A stretch of DNA of 64,000 nt from Phoronis australis. Its lineage: Eukaryota > Phoronida > Phoronidae. Of the stretch, positions 54,860 through 64,000 are shown one piece after another (position 1 is the stretch's first letter; every line of letters starts with the position of its first letter). The notes beneath the pieces are model-generated. The model was not told where the DNA came from, did no database searches, and was given only the letters and a program-made list of their open reading frames with translations. The stretch spans positions 103,666 through 167,665 of the forward strand of contig NMRA01000751.1 in the NCBI GenBank assembly GCA_002633005.1, given 5' to 3'. The translations under genes and the position numbers were made by a program.

Positions 54860-55790
54860 TCCTTATATGCCAAATTGGGTGAACAGTCATCCAGATCCAG
54901 CAGTGGTAGACACAGAAGCATACACAGGAAGGCCTAGATTTTGGCCGTGTCTCAACATCTATCAAATTCCTTTATGAGTCTGGATGCTTGTCCATTTGAG
55001 GAAATTATGGTCGATGTTGACTTTGGGACGATTCCAACTATGATATTGCTTAACATTGTCTAGAACCTTTGTAAACGACCTCAACTCTAGGTCAAATATC
55101 AAAAAAGCTTTGGCAACCATTAAATACATATATTTTCCAAATGTAGAAAGAACGAGGATTCTAAAAATATGCTTGTTACTACTGTCTTTATTATTGTTGC
55201 GTGACCACGTTTTTATGTCAAATTTTCTTGTGCAAGAAAGGTACATTCATAGCAAAATAACCCCTAGTCGTTAAATGGGCTGGGGGGGGGGGGTATTTTG
55301 CTACAAATGTACCTTTCTTGCATATGAAAATTTGACTTACAAACGTGGTCACATGACAATAATAAAGACACAGTAGTATGAAGCATATAATCCTCAGCCT
55401 TTCAGAAAATAGAAACTATTAGTGGTTGACAAAACATAGTTTTAGTTTTTCTATGTTTGACTTACTGTTGGTGTTGTTTATTAAGGTCCTAGACAACCTC
55501 AATGGGATCTAGGTTCTGTTGTGTATACTTCTCAAGTCTACCAATGCTCGATCTGGATGACTGTTCACCCAATTTGGCATGTAAGGAAACTTCATCTCTT
55601 GCCTTGTTATAATTTTTACTTAGAGTCGAGGTCCTTTATTTAAGGTCCTAGACAACATTAAGCTACATCACAGTAGTTGGAATCATCCCAAAGTCATCAT
55701 CGACAATACTCTCCTCAAATGGACAAGGAACCAAATTTTATGAAGATCTATAAAGGAATTTGATAGATGTTGAGACACAACCAAAATGCC
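54860..55790. repeat. Composite inverted repeat centred on a poly-G
   Basis: The pairs are 54860-54912 with 55535-55592, 54945-55078 with 55640-55790, and 55165-55258 with 55292-55382. The centre holds a run of 12 or more G (55274-55290). The innermost pair is repeat family A. Confidence 0.7.
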
Positions 55791-56094
55791 ACTTGGGGGC
55801 GCCACAATAATTGTGACACTCCGAAAATCGATGTCTGCCGTGCTAATATCAATAGGTCCTGGAGCACATCTATGAAATTTCACAAAGTGTCCCACATCCA
55901 AAACAGATGCAAAATGAATGCAAATTACCAGAAGGGGGCGCAGATAGCGCTTCACATAATAGGCACCCCATGATTCCGCATATACATTAGGCCTACTGGA
56001 TATTGTAAAACAACATCTTTATTTTGATTAGAACTTAATCATTGTTAGTGCCGACAGGGTCATAGAAAAACCTATACTGACGTTAGGGGGGGTC

Positions 56095-56200
56095 CCGGTG
56101 CAGGAGACAGTGTGGCTTACAGGTTTGATCTCCAGACTCCCGTTTGGGAGACCCGGCTTCGAATCCTGGCTTCACTGGCTGACAATCGAGCATTGCACAA
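56095..56200 (+). repeat. tRNA-like SINE fragment
   Basis: CCCGGCTTCGAATCCTGGCT is box B-like. No closing acceptor stem is seen, so it is not a functional tRNA. Confidence 0.35.
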
Positions 56201-56370
56201 AGGCGTCTCCTACTCCTCTGAGCTCCGTCTTACTAGTGTATGTATGCAAGGGAGTGAATGAGAACCTGGATATAATGCGATAATGGATCACTGTGTGGCA
56301 GAACTCATGGTCGGAGCTGTTGTCAGTAGTCTATTGAACAATTGTAATTTCAAATATTTATTTTATCAGA

Positions 56371-56647
56371 TTACATATTAAAACTGTATTCAGATCCCAA
56401 TTTTGTTTGCAAATATTTCTTATTTTGAAATATTATGATTTTTGTCTTCTTGTGAATCTCGAATGGCGGAGCCTTCTTAATATCAAAAGTAATGCCATGG
56501 AAGGATGATATTTCTCCCACGATCACATGTGTATTGCCCCATCTCGCCTCTTCTGCCTGCTGGTTATCACCCACCCTTGCTATGGCATATTGCATAGAGT
56601 TCACCATACGTCTGGAGGTAGGTAACAGTGTTTCACTTTTGTCGTAC
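56371..56647 (-). CDS. ALG12: ALG12 terminal exon
   Basis: The acceptor is ttctcag. It begins YDKSETLLP (human YDKREDVQP) and includes THVIVGEISSFHGITFDIKK and APPFEIHKK. It ends in TAA at 56371. The tail is somewhat longer than in human. Confidence 0.93.
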
Positions 56648-59600
56648 CTGAGAAGAATTAAAATAATTTAAAAAATGGTTAATATAAAGCTATTTAATAA
56701 CTGTAAACTTAACTTCTGTCAAAAAATAACTGAACAGTAATCCAAATGTTTCTTAATCACACTAGAAGTGATTTCTGGACCCAGAGTCTAATCTCCAAAC
56801 TCACATTCATGCCACGTAATTCAATTACAAAACTCGTAAGTTCATTCAAAGCGTACCATTCAGGAAGTAAATTTTTGAGTCAAGAATCTAGTACAGCGAT
56901 TAGACGCGGGCTTGGGCATTTCTGAAGTACGAACCATTGGTTATTGCTTGAGACCGAGCTCAATGACTTGGCTTAACCCCGATGGTCATTTCATGCGAGT
57001 AAAAATGGTGCTGGGCGAGTAGAAGTTGACTTGCCGGTCGCCCAGGTGGCGAGCGAATTTGCAGAGCGCAAAAGCACTCTATCGTTTCCCAGATGAACAT
57101 GAATAAATTTTCTCCCCCTTGCGCTGTTTTTATCATAAATTTAAGGTTCGGTTTGGTCAGCGTGTCGATGCTCCGGCAGTGTATCGGTGCAGTGCGCTCC
57201 AACCGATTCAGCAGATGTCACTCGTTACGCGATTCGTCCAGACGAAAGATCACAGTGTGTGGTCAAGCACAAAGGAATTTGTGGACTAGTCCGAAACGAA
57301 GACAAAGGGGGGAAGGCAGAAGACTAGTCCATGAGCTCACAGCAAGCGAAATACCATATTTCTTGGAATTGATTTCTTATAGTAATGTACAATGTCATTT
57401 TAGCCAAAATTATTTTATAAATAATAACATTGAAAACACATTCCGTATTCACCCTAATAAGCGCCCATGCCCCTATAAGCGCCCGCCACGCGTTTTCTGA
57501 CTTCGCCCAGTCCATGAACATGTGCTAAAAATGCCTTATCTACAGTACTAAAATTCTACAGTAATGTCTTCAATTTAACAATAATATTCGATAGTCCTGA
57601 AAATCATTGTGTGCAGAATTTCTAGACCACGAGCCTGGCCGCTATGTCGGTATTTCGCCGTGACTGTACACTTCAAACTTCGGCAGTGCTTCAAAAAGGA
57701 CACAATAGTTGCTGATCTCGCTAGGAACGTGTCCCACTATGGTCAGGCCTTTCAGAACAGACGCAGCGTACTTGTCAATGGGATTGCATTGTACATGTAA
57801 AAACCCCGAATTTAAACTTGACCAGTGTTAAAGAGCACGTGGCCAAGAAGCGCGCGCTAGGGCCTACATATATGTGGGCCTGCTGGAAAATGAACTCTGA
57901 TGAGACGCACGCCCTCGCTCACTCGGCGCACACCTGTAGACTAACTTCAAAACAAACGTCACGTGACAACAACATGTGTGTTCATCCTGATTTTTCTTGT
58001 GTATTTCGAGGTGCTGCGATCTTTCTAGTGCAGATTTGGACTTAATCTGCATTTAATCCCAATTCCACAGGAAATTAAAAGTCTTAGGGACACTATTTGA
58101 AAAAATTAAGGAGGGTTTCACGTAATTTGTTGAGTTGAAATTGTATTTTTACTCAAGAATTCAAGTTGCCCTATCGATGATCGCGAGGCAGCGACTCATC
58201 AATTGTAAAGTTTTCGCCCTGGGATTTCAGCACAATTTTTAGAAAAAGATCATAATTTAACAATGAAGTTTGATAGCAATGCACCACAGTTTTGTGGAAA
58301 GTCTGTCATAGGTAACAGATACATCAAAGCGCATAGATTTGGTGAATCCTAGCTTCCAATATCACCCTTTTCGAAGACCGGGTTTCAACCGCTTTAGGCT
58401 ACAACAAGCGCCTGCCCTTTACGAAACGAATTTTTCTAAGCACCCTGGGCGCTTATTAGGACGAATATGGTAGCCCTAATAAATGGTGACATCAACGCAC
58501 GAAACGATGATTTTATTGACATTGGCAGCAAGTTTGTGGTGACAGACGCAAATGGCCGGGCAACTGAACTTTGAGCTGGGCGAGTAGATTTTCTGGCTTA
58601 CTCGCCCAGCAGGCGAGCGGGGTTTTGAAACCTAGTGGGTATATCCCTGAGCAGTTGTGCGAGTAAACACCAACAAATCCCTGAGCTTGGCATTTTAATA
58701 AATTGTCTTTTGAAAAGCTGTGAACCCACTTCAAATAAAAAAGCAATCTGGGAACCGACATAATTTCTTCAGTGAATACAGTTTAAAAAACAAACTCAAC
58801 TGAAAGTATCTCAACATTACATGAAGCATCTTGCAAACAAGTATATTGCTGTTACACACGTGTTGCTTGGTGCAGTCTGCTTGGGATTAGTGCGCTTGTG
58901 TTTTGCTTCGCTCTTTGTCTTATGTTTGCGGCACATGGTACTCGTGCCAGTTGAAATGTGTTGGAACAAGTAAGTGCAACTTACTGTTTGCTACTACAGG
59001 TACTTCCTATGTCAGTTTGTTTAGTTTCCTCCTGGTTGTGATTCAAAAGAGCATTTATGCTGTGGTTTGTTATGGAAGCTTGTTTGATTTGATTATTCAA
59101 CCAGTGGTGACTCTTATGTTTTGTCATGACGCAACTGAACCATGACTGGTGAATGGTCAAGCTCGAAGCAGTGAACTATCGGTGAAGCAGACAAGCTGTT
59201 GAGTTTTGGCACTGTGCAGGGCCCCATGAGACACTTGTGAAGTGTGATAATTTTTCGTGTCAGCAATCATTGTTATGAGTTTATGTGTGTTGCGTGTGTG
59301 TGTAGAATAATAAATGATTTATAGTAAACTTTAATCTGCTGTTGTGTTCTGAATAATCGTCTCCCACTAGACAAACTTGACAGGGTCCTAAATGAGCAAT
59401 GCTTTGCCCATAAACTTCTACAAAAGGTGGAACAATTGCATAGAAGACAATTTACTCACATCCACTTATCATTGTGTTGAAGGAACTGAGTTATTCCTGT
59501 CTGAGCGGCATAAGCATCTATGTGTACCCTGATGTCTGAAATATCAACAACTTTCATTAAACTTCCTTAGGGTTATGTCCAAACTAAGCTAAAACTTCGG

Positions 59601-62207
59601 AACACCAAATCTTAGAAATGACTGGATTCATATGTGGCATCCGGGTACTATTATGCCTTATTGTTTTTACAATTTTCCACTTTTGCACAAGGGGCTTTCA
59701 AAAATAACTTTTGAGATTTTCATGAAAAAACATAAACAAAATGATAATTAAGAAAACCATAAGAATTTTTGAGATTTCAATTGATCATTTATATCGAATA
59801 AGATTTTATCCTCTTTAGATATCGTTGTTTTGCTATCAATATAGCTTTCTTTTTTCTAAATTTTAATAAAAATGCAGGTCTTTTTTTCTAAATTTTACAT
59901 GGTCATGTGACCCAGTTAATGTCAGATTGATAAAATGTCAACAATAAATCCTTTTAAATCTTTCAACTTTCAGAAAATATAGACCTTTACCGAGTTAAAA
60001 TCTAATTTGTAGGTGTTTAACTAAACACAAACACACTTACCGATAACGTCCTACATAACCTTGAAGTGCACGTGACCAGGCCATCAAACAAAACATTTTA
60101 AAAACCAGAGCATCAAATATTATGACCACACAAATATTAGTTTGGAACAAAATGGGGAAGAAAACCAGCCAAAAAGGCCTTTCCCACTGCCTCCGAAACT
60201 TTAGAACACTTCGGTCTTTTACTGGAGTTAACAGCACTAGTAAACTCTGAAGTTAAGAAGTGGATTTGACAGTGAAGCATCAATGCTTTGGTATAATGAG
60301 AACCTTTAACTTCAATGCCATCGGATTTATCGGCAAGAGTCACTGAGTTTGCCAACAGCCGGCGGCAACTCATTAATATTTTTTCATATTTTGCTCCAAT
60401 ATTTGTTATTTTGGCATTATAGGCATTTTGTTTCAATTTGTCCATGTGTTTGCTGGTTTCTTTCCTTAAAAAACAAAAAATCACTGAACATTTGACAGTG
60501 CAAAATCCCTATTCGCAAAAGGTGAAGGTCATATTAGTGCCGGCTTGCGATAACTTCGCTGAACTGTACATCAGAAGTCGATGTGAACACTCGTGCTTAA
60601 CTTCTGGATTAATCACAGTTAACGTCGACTGTAGCGAAAGGGCCAAAATAATGGCTATGAACTGAGCTGACTTAAGAGACCACATAACTCGTTCCTCACA
60701 TGATGTCAACATTGGTCGAATGTAAATACATATGTTTGTCTTGCGTTACCTAATTCAAGTGATAGCAGTAAACACTGACTGAACCATCAACTCACCAACT
60801 TCAGGTGGTTCTATTTGATGCATAAATGCTAAAGCTTTCGCTCCTGGATAATTATCATGGCTGATGTAAAGGAAAGCCGACGTCCCCATCATGTTGATCA
60901 GAATCTGCCAGAGGCAAGCAGCAGATAGTAGGAACCATAAAAATCCCTTGTGTCTGTTTTTAATCCTATAACAATTTGAACAAAGCATTCTCAAGTACGC
61001 AACATGCAGTAGTTGCCAACTGTGAAGATGGCACTGAGAGTAATCAAATGTACATCTACACCGGCTGCATTTGGTAAAACACTTTAAAGAAAAGGTGACT
61101 GTACATACGAGCATTCAAGTCCACCAGATTGTATTCAAATCATGCACTTTAAGTTAATTACTTTCATTGCTCATTGTCGCAAATGGGCGATAAGTCTACA
61201 TATTCAGAACAGCAGCAGACAGGTCGCCTCTTACAGTATCTAAGTGAGAGCCTCCACTCACATGCTATTAAACAGACAAGCACGTAACTTGCTCTTTGAT
61301 TTTACTCCAATGTTCCACATATAGTTGCGTGTCCCTAATAGAGTTATAGACAATAATTGACACAAGCAGACCTGAAGCTCCATTGAAACTTTTTTCACAA
61401 ATTTGTGAAATGGACATAAATCAGAAAAAATGGGAGAAAATACTTTTTGTGTGTGGCAGTACTAATCAAATCATGGTCTCGCACAGTTATATTTTGCCTC
61501 TCTAACAACAACGAATCAAATCTGACATCTTGTACTTTCAGGTTTTGACCAAATGACAGTAGTGACACGAATTGTGAACAATGTTTCAAGTGATTTTTTT
61601 AGTTCGCGAATTCACTATTTGGAAGAAAATGCAAATGGCATAGTGACAAGCAAATAGCAAACCATCAAATCCTCGAGTGAATAAGCTCTTTTGAAGGGCT
61701 TGATTTACGAGCATTTATATTCACCGTATTATTTCTGCAGATAAATGTTCTCACGCAATCGCGAGTTTGACGTGTGCAGTTTAATATTTAATGTGCAATT
61801 TGAGTGTGATAAGCATGACACTAAACTCTACACTTTCAATGTACCGACTTCCAACCCTGTTTAAGATATTAGTTCACATTTTAAATACACGCTAACAGGA
61901 TGACAAAAACTCAAAGTACAAAAAGTCAACTCTGCGTTAACTAGTAAAGCAAGATATACCTTACCATAACCATTACTTACAGTCTATCACAGCCAACGGC
62001 TGCTGTCAAGTTAAACAAGGGAAGTGCATAAAATATGAATCGCAGTTCCTTGTGCGGGAGATTCGAGAAGAGCACAACAAAAATTAGGGCATATGTGACT
62101 AATCGACGGGCCTTCAAATCCAGATAGGCGCCGACTGGTATGAAGGCAACTGAAGTCATTAGCGCTCTTGGAATGGCGGAGTAAAAGTACCAGAGAAAGG
62201 GTGATGT
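56371..62207 (-). CDS. ALG12: ALG12 alpha-1,6-mannosyltransferase, C-terminal exons
   Basis: ALG12 is an ER multi-pass GT-C glycosyltransferase that adds the eighth mannose to the dolichol-linked N-glycan precursor, using dolichyl-phosphate mannose. Four exons join in phase in transcript order: 62207-61981, 60965-60796, 59535-59460 and 56647-56371. They encode TSPFLWYFYSAIPRA, LPHKELRFIFYALPLFNLTA (the conserved HKE-R-F motif), LYISHDNYPGAKAL, VHIDAYAAQTGITQF and the tail KAPPFEIHKKTKIIIFQN. Each block aligns with human ALG12 in order. The N-terminal membrane segments and lumenal loop are on exons beyond 62.2 kb; I did not find them before 64000. Confidence 0.95.
57010..57060. repeat. CTGGGCGAGTAGA inverted-repeat motif, copy 1
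   Basis: CTGGGCGAGTAGA..TCGCCCAG-GGCGAGCG has a partner at 58575-58625. Each can fold on CTGGGCGA/TCGCCCAG. Confidence 0.6.
57443..58470. mobile_element. 1.03-kb TIR element (non-autonomous)
   Basis: The left end is CCGTATTCACCCTAATAAGC GCCCA and the right end (complement) is CCATATTCGTCCTAATAAGC GCCCA, 25-bp TIRs with three mismatches. No transposase ORF or obvious target duplication is seen. It lies in the ALG12 last intron. Confidence 0.7.
58471..58575 (+). pseudogene. LINE endonuclease fragment
   Basis: It reads INGDINARNDDFIDIGSKFV, the conserved GDxNAR catalytic block of non-LTR apurinic endonucleases, then stops. It abuts the right TIR of the 57443-58470 element. Confidence 0.6.
58575..58625. 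repeat. CTGGGCGAGTAGA inverted-repeat motif, copy 2
   Basis: It is the partner of 57010-57060, with CTGGGCGAGTAGA..TTACTCGCCCAG and GGCGAGCG. Confidence 0.6.
59460..59535 (-). CDS. ALG12: ALG12 exon HIDAYAAQTG
   Basis: A 76-nt exon, too short to be found as an open frame, encodes IRVHIDAYAAQTGITQFLQH and ends DKW. It aligns with human HIDVAAAQTGVSRF and joins both neighbours in phase through acceptor atttcag and donor gtgagt. Confidence 0.92.
60137..60712 (-). other. Unidentified open frame in ALG12 intron
   Basis: One minus-strand frame stays open for about 190 codons with a single stop at 60509-60511. Phrases such as RRLLANSVTLADKSDGIEVK look protein-like. I recognise no family; it may be an exon, an old element ORF or chance. 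Confidence 0.25.
60796..60965 (-). CDS. ALG12: ALG12 exon ALYISHDNYPGA
   Basis: The acceptor is gttatag and the donor is GTTG|gtgagt. It encodes a membrane segment (WFLLSAACLWQILINMMG) followed by LYISHDNYPGAKALAFMHQI. Confidence 0.93.
61981..62207 (-). CDS. ALG12: ALG12 exon TSPFLWYFYS to HKELRF
   Basis: The acceptor is gactgtcag and the donor is CT|gtaagt. It holds two hydrophobic segments and the HKELRF motif that the ALG12/ALG9/PIG-B family shares. Confidence 0.94.
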
Positions 62208-63339
62208 CTGACAGTCAGTTACGGAAATTGTGTTCATTTCTATAGGACACGCAATGCATTCATAGTCTACCTACTTAAAATCAACGTTTTTCATATGTTT
62301 TCAATAATAGATGCTAAAATTCAAGGCAATTCAAGCCAGAATTTTATTCAAGGACTACCCAAGGCCGTGCTCTAAATTCAAGGAATTATGTTCAATCTCC
62401 CAGCATCTCTAACCAATCATTTCAGTAACGGCCATTTAAAACCTATCAACTAGTTAAGTAGCAATTTCTGAGAGCACCTATGGGTGGTTTTACATCGACA
62501 GTCACAGATTTTCATGAAACTTTATTAGGACTTGGTTTACTATATACCTAAATATGCACTGTTTTTTCTGACACAAGCCTCGTTTTTGTTTTTATGCTGA
62601 TCTTGCACTTTAAACTCAGTAAAAAAAGCTGTCAAACTTGCAAGACTATTGAGACACCTCAAAAGTTAGGAATAACAGATATTTTTTTCTGTGAATGTAT
62701 CTGACCTTAAGATCCAGAAACATTTTTGATATTTTAGTATTTAAGTACTGGCTTTTCAAAAAATTGAGAATTTTTGCTCATTTTCAACTTGTTGATTTTG
62801 ACTATTTTCAATGAGAGTGAAGGATATAGCATGTGTGAATATGAAACCAGAGTGAATTGGCAGTATTGGGCAAGTAGTACATGCATAAAGTCAAAAGTTT
62901 GGTATTTTGCCCACTTAGTGGTTAACATGTACTTTTACTGAGTATACTGTGCACTTTTAGGCAACTCAGACACAATGATTACACAGCAGTTTTTTAAAAA
63001 GATGAACTACAAACATCACGATTTTTATGTTAATAGGATATGAAGGTCCTTTTTAATTTAGGACCATTGGAAGTCCTAGAAGGGGGGGGGGGCAAGCCAT
63101 TCCCCATTCTGTGAACTTTGGTGATTTTTCTGTGTAGTTTGGTGACAACATTCATTTCCAATTAGCAGTGATACGACCAACCAGTCTGCGAGCAAAGAAA
63201 CTGTAAACAAGATAATTCTGCACGGTAAACAGTGTTTCTAAGCCAATTAAAAACTTTTAAAAGTTACTGTTTGTAAATAAATTTCTATGCATGAAATCAA
63301 AAAAGACCAGACTTACGACATTTCTTATTGTCGCTTTTA
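62208..63339. other. ALG12 intron, nothing recognised
   Basis: It is AT-rich with one poly-G run near 63082. The upstream ALG12 exons were not found here. Confidence 0.4.
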
Positions 63340-63351
63340 TTCTACATATTC

Positions 63352-63565
63352 AGTGGCGGATCTAGGATATCACAAGGGGGACCCAACATCTTGTCTGGCT
63401 GTAAGCATTTGCGCAAACTGAACCATGATTGTAGATGCGTACTAGGATATCACAAGGGGGGGGCTCAACATTTTGTCCGGCTGTAAGCATTTGCGCAAAC
63501 CGAACCACGATTGTAGATGCGCATAGCACCGAATGGGGGGAGGTCGGGAGGGGGGCAAACCCCCC
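63352..63565. repeat. Tandem ~90-bp duplication next to a hAT-like end
   Basis: GTGGCGGATCTAGGATATCA CAAGGGGG starts the first unit. AGGATATCACAAGGGGG and TGTAAGCATTTGCGCAAAC are repeated in the second. G and C runs follow. Confidence 0.65.
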
Positions 63566-63689
63566 TTCCGCTCAGGAAATTTTTCTGTTTTACCTCTAAA
63601 AATCAAGCATTTTCCTTGATTCCTGAAGTATTATCCAAGAAAAAAAGGAAAAGAAAAAAAAAGTCGGAGAGCGTGTCAAACAGGACAAT

Positions 63690-63770
63690 CTGATTGTATC
63701 AAAGATTCGAACTCACGACCTGGAGCATAAAGAGCGCGTGCGTTACCACTACACCACAACGACTTACCTA
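63690..63770 (-). repeat. tRNA-like SINE head
   Basis: The complement has GGTGTAGTGGTAACGCACGC (box A) and GTGAGTTCGAATCTTTG (box B). The first and last seven bases do not pair, so it is not a functional tRNA. Confidence 0.45.
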
Positions 63771-64000
63771 CTAATGTTATACTAAAAGACCTACTTGTTT
63801 ATGGTCCACAGCGTTTGCGCGCGAAACCTACTTCTTTTCGTAATGCTATACGTGTTATATTTTGTGCCACCAATGCTTAACAAATTTGTTGTATTTAAAA
63901 TAGTCTTCAAATGCCCAAAAGACTAAATCCGTTTTTCGTGTTGGCGATAATGACGGGATTGCTTTGGAAATTGTCTTAAGATAAGGTTTGACAAAGAGAG

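Noticed and set aside
57093-57500. 135-codon + strand frame
   Set aside because: It runs into the left TIR of the 57443 element and has no domain; not credible as a gene.
58903-59145. 80-codon hydrophobic + strand frame followed by AATAAA at ~59309
   Set aside because: It could be a small transcript, but there is no homology or clear start and it overlaps the ALG12 intron on the other strand; not supported.
63690-63770. tRNA gene on the minus strand
   Set aside because: Boxes A and B are present, but the acceptor stem does not pair; a SINE head is more likely.

Overview
The window is nuclear DNA of a multicellular animal. It is AT-rich, with widely spaced short exons, GT-AG introns (one GC-AG) and very many transposable-element remnants. 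The proteins are clear animal orthologs. The repeat content is of kinds common in marine invertebrates: Penelope-like elements, mariner, CR1/L2-type LINEs, Ty3/Gypsy, tRNA-derived SINEs, and elements built of tandem ~145-bp monomers beside a GTCC microsatellite. I cannot name the species; an invertebrate is an inference.

Layout. (1) 1-5850, + strand: the last four coding exons of a Raf serine/threonine kinase, from the DFG/activation segment to the stop; the gene starts before the window. (2) 5.9-18.6 kb: Raf 3' flank and intergenic DNA with repeats, a Penelope fragment, a TIR-bounded 1.8-kb element, one orphan terminal exon on the minus strand (15495-15667), and a ~600-bp direct duplication beside an N (probably an assembly artefact). 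(3) 18666-41193, minus strand: HDAC11 in eight recognised exons that join in phase. Its introns hold a complete but dead mariner, a Penelope-like element with an intact 473-codon frame, a degraded LINE, tandem-monomer repeats, SINEs and a foldback element that split an older Penelope copy. (4) 44452-52796, + strand: LIN37, a subunit of the MuvB/DREAM cell-cycle repressor, complete in seven exons (244 codons). (5) 53.1-54.0 kb: a rearranged Ty3/Gypsy pol fragment. (6) 56371-62207, minus strand: the last four exons of ALG12, an ER mannosyltransferase; its 5' exons lie beyond the window.

The host genes act in separate pathways (MAPK signalling, lysine deacylation, cell-cycle transcription, N-glycan assembly) and form no operon-like unit. 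Raf and HDAC11 are neighbours here and both map to chromosome 3p25 in human (RAF1, HDAC11), which may be old synteny.

The most unusual structures are these: a minisatellite in LIN37 intron 2 that grew out of the exon 2 splice-donor boundary; a 305-bp foldback element whose removal restores the frame of a Penelope endonuclease; a three-monomer higher-order repeat in LIN37 intron 5; and several near-perfect hairpins around the LIN37 5' end and in a Raf intron. I found no prokaryote-type system, CRISPR array, rRNA gene or intact tRNA gene. All calls come from reading the sequence; no database search was run.
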